Of a DNA stretch of 64,000 nucleotides, positions 51,065 to 59,863 are shown one piece after another. The DNA lies in the NCBI RefSeq assembly GCF_012275515.1, contig NZ_JAAZQL010000004.1, forward strand, positions 186,001 to 250,000. Reading direction: 5' to 3'. The position numbers and the translations under genes were made by a program. Position 1 is the stretch's first letter, and every line of letters starts with the position of its first letter. This stretch comes from Novosphingobium sp. SG707. Lineage in GTDB: Bacteria; Pseudomonadota; Alphaproteobacteria; Sphingomonadales; Sphingomonadaceae. The notes beneath the pieces are model-generated. The model saw nothing but the letters and a program-made list of their open reading frames with translations, was not told the origin of the DNA and made no database searches.

Positions 51065-52516
51065 TTGTCAGCCATCGCCCTTGCCCCCCTGCCCGATGAC
51101 ACACCTGATCCCGTGATTTCGCGCGATCCGGCCAGCGGCGCGGTGCTGATGCAGACCTGGCCCACCAATCTTGAGGCCCAGATCGCGGTTGCGCGCGTCG
51201 CCTATACCGGATGGGCCTGCCAGCCGCTTTCCGCGCGGGTCGATGCGGTGCGCCGCCTGACCGGGGCGCTGCGCCAGCGATCGCAGGAATTTGCCGAAAC
51301 CATCGCACGCGACACCGGTCGGCCAATGTGGGACTGCTTTGCCGAGGTCGAGGCCGCGCTGGCCCGCGTCGATGGCTGCGTGCGCGCCTATGCCGACCGC
51401 TGCGCCCACCGGCGGCATGAAAGCGGGGCCAATAGCGCGGTGGCCGTGCGACACAAGCCGATGGGCGTGCTGGCCGTCATCACCACATTCTGCCAACCAA
51501 TGCTGACGCCGCTCTCGCATATCGCGCCAGCGATTCTGGCGGGCAATGCGGTTGTCTTCAAACCCTCCAGCCGCGCCCTTCCCACCGCCTTGCTGATCGA
51601 GGATTGCATCAAACGCGCGGGGCTGGCTGCCAATATCGTTCAGATCGCCGTGGCGCAGGGCGAGGCGGCGATGGATCTGGCCGCGCATGATGGTGTCGAT
51701 GGCGTGCTCTTTTCCGGCTCGACTCAAGTGGGGCAAAATCTGGCGCGGCGAATTGCCGGACGGCCGGGCAAGCTGCTCTCGCTGGACATGGGCGGCAACA
51801 ATGCCATCGTGGTCTGGGATACGCCCCAGATCGAGGATGCCGCGATGCTGGTCGTCCAATCCGCCTTTACCGCCTCGGGCCAGCGGGCCACCTGCGCACG
51901 CCGCCTGATTGTGCGTGAGGCGATGGCCGAACCCTTGTTGGGGGCGGTCAAGCGTCTGGCCGACCGGATCATCTGCGGCGCGCCGAGTGATGAGACCACG
52001 CCCTTCATGGGGCCGTTGATCGACAATCGCGCCGCCGATGGGCTGGTGCAGAGCTTCATCTGGCTGATGTCGCGCGGGGGGCGGCCGATCAAGCATATGG
52101 CCCGCCTCGACCCGCAGCGACCTTTTATCAGCCCGGCAATCATCGATGTCACCGACATGCGCGAAAGGCCCGATGTGGAATTGTTCGGCCCGCTGCTGCA
52201 GGTCATCCGCGTTCCCGATTTCGACACCGCCATCGCCCAGGCCAATGCCACGCGCTATGGGCTGGTTTCGGCGCTGATCGGGGGGACGCAGGAGGAATAT
52301 AACCGCTTCTGGGCCAATGTCCGCACCGGCCTGACGCATTGGAACCGGGCGACCATCACCGAATTGCCCGGCGTGCCGTCGGGCGGCGTCGGCCTGTCGG
52401 GCAATTTTCGCCCCGGTGGTTATTACGAGGCCGATTCCTGCGCCTATCCGGTCAGCTCGGCCGAGATGGATCATCCGCGCGCGATGATCGGCACGGGCTT
52501 TGCCCCCGAAATCTAA
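51065..52516 (+). CDS. Aldehyde dehydrogenase-family protein (AstD-like) lacking catalytic residues
   Basis: A 483-residue ALDH-fold protein most like succinylglutamate semialdehyde dehydrogenase. The NAD-binding and oligomerisation landmarks are recognisable (AILAGNAVVFKPS, GVLFSGSTQVGQ, FGPLLQVIRV). However, the key positions differ from active enzymes: the nucleophile in the GQxC motif is Ala275 (ASGQRATCARR), the general-base Glu of ELGG is Asp241 (LDMGGNN), and the oxyanion Asn is Cys143 (TFCQPM). Cys277 lies two residues from the usual site. This suggests a pseudoenzyme or altered chemistry rather than true AstD; there are no other ast genes nearby. The start is a TTG at 51065 with no clear ribosome-binding site, so the N-terminus is uncertain. 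Confidence 0.82.
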   Translation: MSAIALAPLPDDTPDPVISRDPASGAVLMQTWPTNLEAQIAVARVAYTGWACQPLSARVDAVRRLTGALRQRSQEFAETIARDTGRPMWDCFAEVEAALARVDGCVRAYADRCAHRRHESGANSAVAVRHKPMGVLAVITTFCQPMLTPLSHIAPAILAGNAVVFKPSSRALPTALLIEDCIKRAGLAANIVQIAVAQGEAAMDLAAHDGVDGVLFSGSTQVGQNLARRIAGRPGKLLSLDMGGNNAIVVWDTPQIEDAAMLVVQSAFTASGQRATCARRLIVREAMAEPLLGAVKRLADRIICGAPSDETTPFMGPLIDNRAADGLVQSFIWLMSRGGRPIKHMARLDPQRPFISPAIIDVTDMRERPDVELFGPLLQVIRVPDFDTAIAQANATRYGLVSALIGGTQEEYNRFWANVRTGLTHWNRATITELPGVPSGGVGLSGNFRPGGYYEADSCAYPVSSAEMDHPRAMIGTGFAPEI

Positions 52517-52608
52517 GACCGAAATCTGACATTTGTATGATTTGATCGCCAATTTCGGGATGCGCTGAACTCTTTCTTGCGCCATGGAGCAGGGCGAAAG
52601 GATTGAAC

Positions 52609-53487
52609 ATGACGCAGCCCGAAACCCGCAATGACGGCATGCCCTATGCCATTGCCGCCTATCTGATCTGGGGGTTGCTGCCGCTCTATCTGCGGCAGGT
52701 GCATGATGTGCCTCCGTTTGAATTCGTGGGCTGGCGCACCCTGTTCACCCTGCCCGCATGCGCGCTGGCGCTTGTCGTGCTGCGTCAGGGAGCGGCCTTG
52801 CGGGCGGCCTTGAGCGACCGCCGCAAGGTGATGACGTTGACGGCTTCGGCGCTGCTGATCGGGGCCAACTGGACCACCTATGTCGTGATGATCCAGCAAG
52901 GGCATATCTTTGCCGCCAGCCTTGGCTATTACATCAACCCGCTGATGAATGTCGTGCTGGGCACCTTCCTGCTGGGCGAAAAGCTGAGTCGGGCGCAATG
53001 GGTGGCGGTGGCGCTGGCGGCGGTGGGCGTGGTGATTCTGGCCTCGGGCGCGGCCGAAACGCTGGGATGGAGTCTGGCGCTGGCCGCGACTTTCTCGGGC
53101 TACGGTCTGGTGCGGAAAAAGGCGCCGGTGGCCGCGCTGCCCGGCCTGTCGATCGAGGCGGGGATTCTGGCTCTGCCCGGCGTGGCAATGATTGCGCTGG
53201 GCCATGGGCCTTTGGGCATCACGCTGGGTCAAGGCAACGGGGTGCATGACGCGCTGGTGGCCATGTCGGGGGTAATCACGGCGGTGCCGCTGGTGCTGTT
53301 TGCCATGGCAGCTCAGAGGATGAATTATTCGATCCTCGGCTTTGTCCAGTTTCTGGCCCCCACGCTGGTGTTCTTTCAGGGCCTGCTGCTGTTTCACGAG
53401 CCGCTGCAATCGGCCCAATTGGCCAGTTTCGTGTTGATCTGGGCCGCGCTGGCGGTGTTCAGCTGGGATATGTGGCGGCGGCGATAA
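52609..53487 (+). CDS. rarD: EamA-family permease RarD
   Basis: A 292-residue inner-membrane protein with ten predicted helices in two EamA repeats. It opens with YAIAAYLIWGLLPLYLRQVHDVPPFE (near residue 10, shown by YLIWGLLPLY) and includes GANWTTYVVMIQQGHIFAASLGYYINPL, the RarD signature. RarD proteins were named after chloramphenicol resistance but their natural substrate is not known. The ATG at 52609 has AAAGGA six bases upstream. Followed after only 7 bases by a short ORF with a strong ribosome-binding site. Confidence 0.92.
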   Translation: MTQPETRNDGMPYAIAAYLIWGLLPLYLRQVHDVPPFEFVGWRTLFTLPACALALVVLRQGAALRAALSDRRKVMTLTASALLIGANWTTYVVMIQQGHIFAASLGYYINPLMNVVLGTFLLGEKLSRAQWVAVALAAVGVVILASGAAETLGWSLALAATFSGYGLVRKKAPVAALPGLSIEAGILALPGVAMIALGHGPLGITLGQGNGVHDALVAMSGVITAVPLVLFAMAAQRMNYSILGFVQFLAPTLVFFQGLLLFHEPLQSAQLASFVLIWAALAVFSWDMWRRR

Positions 53488-53494
53488 GGAGGAC

Positions 53495-53650
53495 GTGAGC
53501 ATTTATGTCAGCGAGGCGATGCCATGGGTGACCCTGCCCACCGATATTCCGCAATTCGCCACCAACTCCAATCCGGCCGAGGTGCTGCCGCCGGATCGTC
53601 TCGCCCGGCTGATGGCCATGGCAGCGCGGCGCAAGGCCGGCGAAGGCTGA
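53495..53650 (+). CDS. Short ORF (51 aa) downstream of rarD
   Basis: A 51-codon frame starting at a GTG directly after AAGGAGGAC, one of the best ribosome-binding sites in the window, 7 bases past the rarD stop. It encodes a soluble, slightly basic peptide (SIYVSEAMPWVTLPTDIPQF...ending ARRKAGEG), with no membrane helix and no family that I recognise. Third-codon GC is high like its neighbours. A hairpin terminator follows 13 bases later, so the transcript would be rarD plus this ORF. The coupling and site argue for translation; the lack of a known family keeps confidence moderate. Confidence 0.55.
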   Translation: MSIYVSEAMPWVTLPTDIPQFATNSNPAEVLPPDRLARLMAMAARRKAGEG

Positions 53651-53663
53651 AAGGTCCAAATAG

Positions 53664-53696
53664 AAGGGGCGGCGGCCGATATGGCCCCCGCCCCTT
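53664..53696. terminator. Bidirectional terminator between the rarD unit and clpX
   Basis: A 14-base imperfect stem, 53664-53677 (AAGGGGCGGCGGCC) with 53683-53696, around the five-base loop GATAT. It has an A tract on one side and TTTCCTTTAT on the other, so it can serve both the plus-strand rarD transcript and the minus-strand clpX transcript. Confidence 0.72.
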
Positions 53697-53721
53697 TCCT
53701 TTATCCTCGCTCAACCTGAGA

Positions 53722-54978
53722 TCAGGCCGCCTCTTCCTTGCCCTTGAGCACGCGGACAGGTTCCTTGCGGCCTTCGACCACATCCTTGTCCACCACCACT
53801 TCGGCAATATCATTCTCGGTCGGCAGGTCGAACATCGTGTCGAGCAGCAGCCCTTCGACGATCGAACGCAGGCCCCGCGCGCCGGTCTTACGCTCGATGG
53901 CCTTCTTGGCGATGGCTTCGAGCGCATCGTCGGTGAAGGTCAGCTTGACGTTTTCCAGATCGAACAGCTTGGCATATTGCTTGATCAGCGCATTCTTGGG
54001 CTCGCGCAGGATCTGCACCAGCGCGGGAATGTCGAGATCGTTGAGCGTGGCGATCACCGGCAGACGGCCGATGAATTCGGGGATCAGACCGAACTTCTGC
54101 AGATCTTCCGGCTCAGCCTTCTGAAGCAGTTCGCCCACCTTGCGCTTTTCGGGGTCAGCGACATGGGCGCCAAACCCGATCGAACGCTTTTGCAGGCGGT
54201 CGGCAATGATCTTTTCCAAGCCCGCAAAGGCACCGCCACAAATGAACAGGATGTTCGTCGTGTCCACCTGCAGGAATTCCTGCTGGGGATGCTTGCGCCC
54301 ACCCTGCGGCGGCACGCTGGCGGTGGTGCCTTCCATCAGCTTGAGCAGAGCCTGCTGCACACCCTCGCCCGACACGTCACGGGTGATCGAGGGGTTTTCG
54401 GCCTTGCGGCTGATCTTGTCGATTTCGTCGATATAGACGATGCCCTGCTGCGCCTTTTCGACATTATAGTCGCTTGCCTGCAGCAGCTTGAGAATGATGT
54501 TCTCCACGTCTTCGCCCACATAACCGGCTTCGGTCAGCGTGGTGGCGTCGGCCATGGTGAAGGGCACGTCGAACGTCTTGGCCAGTGTCTGGGCCAGCAG
54601 CGTCTTGCCCGAACCAGTGGGGCCCACCAGCAGGATGTTCGACTTGGACAGTTCAACATCACCGCCCTTGCCGCTGTGCTTCAGGCGCTTGTAATGGTTA
54701 TGCACCGCCACCGACAGCACGCGCTTGGCGCGGTCCTGGCCGATCACATAATCGTTGAGCGTCTCGAAAATCTCACGCGGGCTGACCACGCCGCCATCGC
54801 GCTTGCCTGCGATGCCGCCCTTGGTTTCCTCGCGGATGATATCATTGCACAGTTCGACGCACTCATCGCAGATGAACACGGTCGGGCCCGCGATCAGCTT
54901 GCGCACCTCATGCTGGCTCTTGCCACAAAAGCTGCAGTACAGGGTGCTCTTGGCGTCGGATCCGCTCAGTTTCGTCAT
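53722..54978 (-). CDS. clpX: ATP-dependent Clp protease ATP-binding subunit ClpX
   Basis: A 418-residue AAA+ unfoldase that feeds tagged proteins into ClpP. The zinc-binding N-domain has Cys15, Cys18, Cys37 and Cys40. The AAA+ module has Walker A GPTGSGKT, the pore-loop GYVGED, Walker [11 protein letters not shown] and the IGF-type ClpP loop region (SIGFGAHV). The ATG at 54978 gives the usual MTKLSG start; a TTG 12 bases upstream is less likely. In alphaproteobacteria ClpXP controls the cell cycle and stress proteins. It follows clpP by 127 bases on the same strand. Confidence 0.97.
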   Translation of the reverse strand: MTKLSGSDAKSTLYCSFCGKSQHEVRKLIAGPTVFICDECVELCNDIIREETKGGIAGKRDGGVVSPREIFETLNDYVIGQDRAKRVLSVAVHNHYKRLKHSGKGGDVELSKSNILLVGPTGSGKTLLAQTLAKTFDVPFTMADATTLTEAGYVGEDVENIILKLLQASDYNVEKAQQGIVYIDEIDKISRKAENPSITRDVSGEGVQQALLKLMEGTTASVPPQGGRKHPQQEFLQVDTTNILFICGGAFAGLEKIIADRLQKRSIGFGAHVADPEKRKVGELLQKAEPEDLQKFGLIPEFIGRLPVIATLNDLDIPALVQILREPKNALIKQYAKLFDLENVKLTFTDDALEAIAKKAIERKTGARGLRSIVEGLLLDTMFDLPTENDIAEVVVDKDVVEGRKEPVRVLKGKEEAA

Positions 54979-55105
54979 GCTTTTTCCCAAATGGCCCGCG
55001 TGGAGCCTGACAATAATGCCAACCTAGCCACGCGAGCGCCAAATTCAATACCCCCGATGGGCACCATCCCAAGCTGAAACAGTGTCACCATCGCGGGTTT
55101 CATCA

Positions 55106-55771
55106 TCAGGCCGTTGCGCCATCCGCATCGGGGCGACGCTCAAACACCTTGTCAATCAAACCAAACTTGAGCGCTTCATCGGCCTCAAGGAAGGTATCGC
55201 GATCCATGGCGGCCTCGATCTCCTCAAGGCTCTTGCCGGTGAACTTCACGTAAAGATTGTTCATCCGGGCGCGGATGCGCAGGATTTCGCGGGCCTGAAT
55301 CTCGATATCCGATGCCATGCCCTGAGCGCCGCCGCTGGGCTGGTGGATCATGATGCGCGCGTTGGGCAGAGCGATTCGCTGCCCCGGTTCGCCCGCCGCC
55401 AGCAGGAAGCTGCCCATCGAGCAGGCCTGACCGATGCACACGGTCGAAACCTTGGGCTTGATGTACTGCATCGTGTCATAGATCGACAGGCCCGCCGTCA
55501 CCACGCCGCCGGGCGAGTTGATGTACATACTGATGTCCTTGGTCGGATTTTCCGATTCGAGGAACAGCAACTGGGCCACGATCACGCTGGCCATATGATC
55601 CTCGATCTGGCCGGTGACGAAAATGATGCGTTCGCGCAGCAGGCGCGAATAGATGTCAAAGCTGCGCTCGCCCCGGCTGGACTGTTCCACCACCACGGGG
55701 ATCAACGCGCCCGTCACGGGATCAACACTGAATTTGCCCTGAGCATCGTTGCGTCCGAACAGATCGATCAT
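55106..55771 (-). CDS. clpP: ATP-dependent Clp protease proteolytic subunit ClpP
   Basis: A 221-residue serine protease. The catalytic Ser118 is in [11 protein letters not shown] and His143 in [10 protein letters not shown], with the Asp in the [16 protein letters not shown] region. The short N-terminal extension may be removed by self-processing. The ATG at 55771 has AGAGGA seven bases upstream; an upstream frame extension is rejected. It is the upstream partner of clpX. In many bacteria tig lies directly upstream; here the oxygenase gene on the opposite strand intervenes. Confidence 0.97.
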   Translation of the reverse strand: MIDLFGRNDAQGKFSVDPVTGALIPVVVEQSSRGERSFDIYSRLLRERIIFVTGQIEDHMASVIVAQLLFLESENPTKDISMYINSPGGVVTAGLSIYDTMQYIKPKVSTVCIGQACSMGSFLLAAGEPGQRIALPNARIMIHQPSGGAQGMASDIEIQAREILRIRARMNNLYVKFTGKSLEEIEAAMDRDTFLEADEALKFGLIDKVFERRPDADGATA

Positions 55772-55926
55772 GAAATTTCCTCTTTGTCTGCCACGCCTAT
55801 GTCGCGTCTCGCGCCGCAATGTTCAAGTGGCTTAACCGCACCCTGGACGAAGAGGGACTGCTTTTGGGTTAATCTTCGCCCCCCGGCATGGCCGGTGGCC
55901 GACAAATTCGCCCGTCATTTTTGCCA

Positions 55927-55978
55927 TTTGACCCAGATCAGGTTTGACCCGAGGTTTGGATATTATATGTATAACATA
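55927..55978 (+). promoter_or_regulatory. Direct repeat and palindrome upstream of the stilbene oxygenase
   Basis: TTTGACCC occurs at 55927-55934 and again at 55943-55950 (16-base phase), followed at 55966-55978 by TATGT-ATA-ACATA, a perfect 5-base inverted repeat inside an AT-rich -10-like patch. The start codon is 42 bases further on. The arrangement suggests operator sites for an activator or repressor plus a promoter, though no -35/-10 pair has ideal spacing. Confidence 0.4.
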
Positions 55979-56019
55979 CAAAATGCCGTCACAAACGGTC
56001 CGAACCGGAGAGGAAAAAC

Positions 56020-57492
56020 ATGGCTCATTTCCCCGACACCCGCAGCTTTACCGGCATTTTGCGCCCGGTCCGGCTGGAATGCGACATTCTGGACATGGAA
56101 ATCGAGGGCGAAATCCCGGAATCGATGAACGGCACGTTTCACCGCGTGCATCCCGATTCGCAATTTCCCCCGAAATTTGCCGATGACCAGTTTTTCAATG
56201 GCGACGGCATGGTCAGCCTGTTCCGCTTTCGCGGCGGCAAGGTCGATTTCAAACAGCGCTATGCCCATACAGACAAGTTCAAGCTGGAGCGCGCCGCAGG
56301 CCGCGCCCTGTTCGGCGCCTATCGCAATCCGCTGACCGATGATGACGAGGTCAAGGGCCAGATCCGCTCGACCACCAACACCAATGTCATGGTCCATGCG
56401 GGCAAGCTCCTCGCGATGAAGGAAGATGGCCCCGCCCTTGTCATGGACCCGCTTACGCTGGAGACCGAAGGCTTCACCTTCTTCGACGGCAAGCTAAAGA
56501 ACCAGACCTTTTCCGCCCATGGCAAGATTGATCCGGTCACCGGCAATTTCTGCAATTTCGGCTATGCCGCCACGGGCCTTTTGACGCGCGACTGCTCGTT
56601 CTTCGAAATCGACCCGCAGGGTAACGTCCTCTACGAGACCTTCTTCGAGGCGCCCTATTATTGCATGATGCACGATTATGCGATCACCGAGCATTACGCC
56701 GTGTTCCATATCGTACCCTCGACCAGCAATTGGGACCGACTGAAAGCGGGCCTGCCGCATTTCGGCTTTGACACCACGCTGCCGGTCTATCTGGGCATCC
56801 TGCCGCGCGGTCCGGGCGTTTCGGGCAAGGACATTCGCTGGTTCAAGGCGCCCAAAACAATCTTTGCCAGCCATGTGATGAATGCCTTTGAGGATGGCAC
56901 GAAGATCCATTTCGACACGCCCGAGGCGGTCGGCAATTGCTTCCCCTTCTTCCCCGACATCCACGGCGCGCCGTTCGACCCGATCGCCGCCCGCCCCTTC
57001 CTCACCCGCTGGACGGTCGATCTGGCGTCAAAGTCGGATGAATTCCTCAAGGTCGAGCAGCTCTCGAACTGGATCGACGAATTCCCTCGTATCGACGAAC
57101 GCTATGTCGGCCAGCCCTACGCCCACGGCTATATGCTGGTGATGGACCCGGAAATGCCGGTGGACTTCCCCGGCGCGCGCGCTTCGGGCTTCCGCATGAA
57201 CCGCATCGGCCATATCGATCATGCCACCGGCGCGCAGGACAGCTGGTGGGCCGGGCCGCACTGCATGATCCAGGAGCCCTGCTTCGTCCCCCGCTCGCCC
57301 GATTCCCCCGAGGGTGACGGCTGGATCATCGCCGTGGTCGACAATCTGGTGACCAACTATTCCGATCTGGTGGTGCTGGACGCGCAAAGGCTGGAGGATG
57401 GGCCGGTGGGCCGCGCCAAGCTGCCTTTCCGCCTGAAATCGGGCCTGCACGGCAATTGGTGCGACGACCGCAAATATGCGACTTTTGCCTGA
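56020..57492 (+). CDS. Carotenoid cleavage-family oxygenase, lignostilbene dioxygenase (NOV1-like)
   Basis: A 490-residue non-heme iron(II) dioxygenase of the CCD family. The four iron-ligand histidines are His167 (SAHGKI), His218 (MMHDYAI), His285 (FASHVMN) and His477 (LHGNW). From memory, NOV1 of Novosphingobium aromaticivorans uses His167, His218, His284 and His476, with Phe59, Tyr101 and Lys134 near the phenol ring; Phe59, Tyr101 and Lys134 are all present here at exactly those positions. It should therefore split the central double bond of hydroxylated stilbenes such as lignin-derived lignostilbenes, giving two aromatic aldehydes. GAGAGG lies before the ATG. It stands alone between clpP and tig on the opposite strand. 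Confidence 0.92.
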   Translation: MAHFPDTRSFTGILRPVRLECDILDMEIEGEIPESMNGTFHRVHPDSQFPPKFADDQFFNGDGMVSLFRFRGGKVDFKQRYAHTDKFKLERAAGRALFGAYRNPLTDDDEVKGQIRSTTNTNVMVHAGKLLAMKEDGPALVMDPLTLETEGFTFFDGKLKNQTFSAHGKIDPVTGNFCNFGYAATGLLTRDCSFFEIDPQGNVLYETFFEAPYYCMMHDYAITEHYAVFHIVPSTSNWDRLKAGLPHFGFDTTLPVYLGILPRGPGVSGKDIRWFKAPKTIFASHVMNAFEDGTKIHFDTPEAVGNCFPFFPDIHGAPFDPIAARPFLTRWTVDLASKSDEFLKVEQLSNWIDEFPRIDERYVGQPYAHGYMLVMDPEMPVDFPGARASGFRMNRIGHIDHATGAQDSWWAGPHCMIQEPCFVPRSPDSPEGDGWIIAVVDNLVTNYSDLVVLDAQRLEDGPVGRAKLPFRLKSGLHGNWCDDRKYATFA

Positions 57493-57503
57493 AGCATAAA
57501 CGA

Positions 57504-57538
57504 AAAGGCCCGCCTCCCTATCCGGGAAGCGGGCCTTT
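57504..57538. terminator. Bidirectional terminator between the oxygenase gene and tig
   Basis: A perfect ten-base stem AAAGGCCCGC (57504-57513) with GCGGGCCTTT (57529-57538) and a 15-base loop, located between two convergent stop codons. Flanking A and T residues on either side fit termination in both directions. Confidence 0.78.
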
Positions 57539-57559
57539 CATCAGGCTGAAGCCAGCCGC

Positions 57560-59074
57560 TTATTCAGCAGCCGGTTCCTCGGCAGCCTTCTTCTTGGCCG
57601 GAGCCTTCTTCTTGGGAGCAGCTTCAGCCGCTTCCTCGCCCTCGGCAGCAGCCTTTTTCTTGGGCGCAGCCTTCTTCTTGGCGGCAGGCTTTTCTTCTTC
57701 GTGGCCGTGGTCGCAGTCGGGACCATGGACATGGCCAGCTTCGCCTTCTTCGGCTTCGATTGCGGCCTGCAGCTCTTCCTTGGTCACTTCGCGGGTCGTG
57801 ACTTCGGCCTTGTCGAACAGGAAGTCGACAACCTTCTCTTCATAGAGCGGCGCGCGCAGCTGGGCGGCGACCATCGGTTCGGACTGAACGTATTCGACGA
57901 AGCGCTGACGGTCTTCCGGACGATACTGCTGCGCAGCCTGCGATACCAGCATCTGGAATTCCTGGGCGGTGATTTCCACGCCGTTGGCCTGGCCGATTTC
58001 CGACAGCAGGAGGCCGAGGCGCACACGACGCACGGCGATCTTGCGATAGTCTTCCTTCTCGGCTTCGATTTCGGCCAGAGCAGCAGCGGGGTCTTCCTCG
58101 CGCGCGGCTTCTTGGGTCAGCTGCTGCCAGATCTGGTTGAATTCGGCTTCGACCATGCTGGGCGGCACGTCGAATTCGGCTCCATCGGCCAGAATGTCGA
58201 GCAGCTGGCGCTTCATCTGGGTGCGGGTCTGACCTTCGGTCTCGCCTTCCAGCTGACCGCGCAGCAGGCCCTTGAGCTGATCCAGATCGGTCAGGCCCAG
58301 GCTCTTGGCAAATTCGTCGTCGATCACGGTTTCACCGGCAACCTTCACCGACTTGACGGTGATGTCGAAGGTGGCTTCCTTGCCGGCGAGGTGAGCGGCC
58401 TGATATTCCTCAGGGAAAGTCACGGTGATGACCTTCTCGTCGCCAACCTTGGCGCCGACGAGCTGTTCTTCAAAACCGGGGATGAAGCGACCGGCGCCGA
58501 TTTCCAGCGCGGCATCTTCAGCCTTGCCGCCGTCGAATTCAACGCCGTCCAGCTTACCCACGAAGTCGATGATGAGCTGGTCGCCGGTTTCGGCTTCCTT
58601 GCCTTCTTCGGCGTCGCTGAAACGCTTGGCCGACGAGGCGATGCGGGTGACGGCTTCGTCAACGGCTTCGTCCTTGACCGGAACGACCAGCTTTTCCAGC
58701 TTAAGGCCCGACAGGTCGGGGGCCGAAATCACGGGCAGCACTTCGAGGCTGACGGTCAGCTCGGCGTCCTTGCCTTCTTCATAGCCTTCGCCCAGCGCGA
58801 CATCGGGCTGCGTGGCGGGACGCAGAGCGTGGTCGGCGACCAGCTTGTCCAGCGCTTCGCGGATGGTCTGCGAGAGCACATCCTGATGAACCTGCGCGCC
58901 AAAGCGCTTCTTGACCAGATTCGCGGGCACCTTGCCGGGGCGGAAACCGGGCAGCTGCACCTGCGGAGCGATCTTGACGACCTCGCTCTCGATCTTTTCG
59001 GCAATGACGCCAGCCGGGATCGTCACGGTGAAGCCGCGCTTCAGACCCTCATTGGTGGTTTCGACAATCTGCAT
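57560..59074 (-). CDS. tig: Trigger factor with extended His-rich and KA/EA-rich tail
   Basis: A 504-residue ribosome-bound chaperone and prolyl isomerase. The ribosome-binding signature is GFRPGKVPANLV (residues 44-55), the FKBP-like PPIase domain lies at about 160-240 and the helical chaperone arms follow. Most trigger factors are 430-450 residues; here about 63 extra residues begin near 442 with a His/Cys-rich stretch (HVHGPDCDHGHEEE), then alternating Lys- and Ala/Glu-rich blocks (AAKKKAAPKKKAA). The His-rich part could bind metal. tRNA-Leu lies 53 bases upstream on the same strand. Normally followed by clpP and clpX; here the stilbene oxygenase gene lies between on the opposite strand. 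Confidence 0.96.
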   Translation of the reverse strand: MQIVETTNEGLKRGFTVTIPAGVIAEKIESEVVKIAPQVQLPGFRPGKVPANLVKKRFGAQVHQDVLSQTIREALDKLVADHALRPATQPDVALGEGYEEGKDAELTVSLEVLPVISAPDLSGLKLEKLVVPVKDEAVDEAVTRIASSAKRFSDAEEGKEAETGDQLIIDFVGKLDGVEFDGGKAEDAALEIGAGRFIPGFEEQLVGAKVGDEKVITVTFPEEYQAAHLAGKEATFDITVKSVKVAGETVIDDEFAKSLGLTDLDQLKGLLRGQLEGETEGQTRTQMKRQLLDILADGAEFDVPPSMVEAEFNQIWQQLTQEAAREEDPAAALAEIEAEKEDYRKIAVRRVRLGLLLSEIGQANGVEITAQEFQMLVSQAAQQYRPEDRQRFVEYVQSEPMVAAQLRAPLYEEKVVDFLFDKAEVTTREVTKEELQAAIEAEEGEAGHVHGPDCDHGHEEEKPAAKKKAAPKKKAAAEGEEAAEAAPKKKAPAKKKAAEEPAAE

Positions 59075-59127
59075 GATAATTCAACGCCTTCCCAACTCGC
59101 AACTGTCGCTTGCACGGGGCGGAAGAC

Positions 59128-59212
59128 TGGTGCGGGCGAAGGGACTCGAACCCCCACATCTTACGATACTGGTACCTAAAACCAGCGCGTCTACCAATTC
59201 CGCCACGCCCGC
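59128..59212 (-). tRNA. tRNA-Leu(TAG)
   Basis: An 85-nt class II tRNA on the minus strand with acceptor stem GCGGGCG (rc of 59206-59212 gives the 5' strand; 59132-59138 the 3' strand), discriminator A and encoded CCA (59128-59130). The anticodon loop CTGGTTTTAGGTACCAG carries TAG, and a long variable arm is present. Upstream of tig in the same direction. Confidence 0.95.
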
Positions 59213-59446
59213 ATGAAGACGAAGCTACGTCAAATTCAGATGGGGGGCCTTAGAGAGCTTGGACCAAAAGGGCAAGCGCCCAAACGCAGATCGCGCGTAA
59301 ACCGCGTATCGGCGCGCCCTATTGCCGCGTTCAAAGCCCTTAACCGGCAATTTTTACCGTCCAGCAACGGGCGAGAAACGCGCCAAGCCTACCTGCGATC
59401 AGGCCTGAGACAACAAACCATACAGGCCGATACGCAGGAGGTGACC

Positions 59447-59860
59447 ATGCTTGACATATTGATGGCGGCAGCCGCGCTGGCCGGGGCCGCCACCCATTCC
59501 GAAACGCTTTCCTATCGGGACCGCGCGATAGACCTGCATTACCGCGCCCATGTCGAATTGCGCACCGAGGCTCGGGGCGTTCATGCGCCCACTCGCGGCC
59601 ACGAACGCTCATGCCACTGGCAGGCGCAACTGATTGTCGAAAGGCGGCTGGGCGACGGGGCCTTTGCCACCCGGCTGCCGGTGGTCAAAAAGGCGAATGG
59701 CACGCTGCATGGCCCCTGCGATGACGACAGCCGCCATGTGCAACAGGCGGCAGGCCGCGCTCTGGGCGATATCAACCATGCGCTGCGCGAGGCGGCCCGT
59801 CAGGACCGCCCCACCGTTCTGGCCGAAATAGAAGCGGCCCATCCCCGCTCCACCCGGTAA
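59447..59860 (+). CDS. Conserved small protein of unknown function, probably secreted
   Basis: A 137-residue protein starting at an ATG with a near-perfect CAGGAGGTGACC six to ten bases upstream; the longer open frame before it is non-coding. A short hydrophobic N-terminus (LDILMAAAALAGAATHS) suggests a weak signal peptide. The body is rich in His, Arg and Glu with SYRDRAIDLHYRAHVEL, SCHWQAQLIVERRL and GPCDDDSRHVQQAAG. Its two cysteines (in SCHW and GPCDD) could form a disulfide if the protein is exported. I do not recognise the family. It is convergent with sppA, 3 bases apart, and preceded by a 234-base gap after the tRNA in which I see no other gene. Confidence 0.7.
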   Translation: MLDILMAAAALAGAATHSETLSYRDRAIDLHYRAHVELRTEARGVHAPTRGHERSCHWQAQLIVERRLGDGAFATRLPVVKKANGTLHGPCDDDSRHVQQAAGRALGDINHALREAARQDRPTVLAEIEAAHPRSTR

Positions 59861-59863
59861 GCG

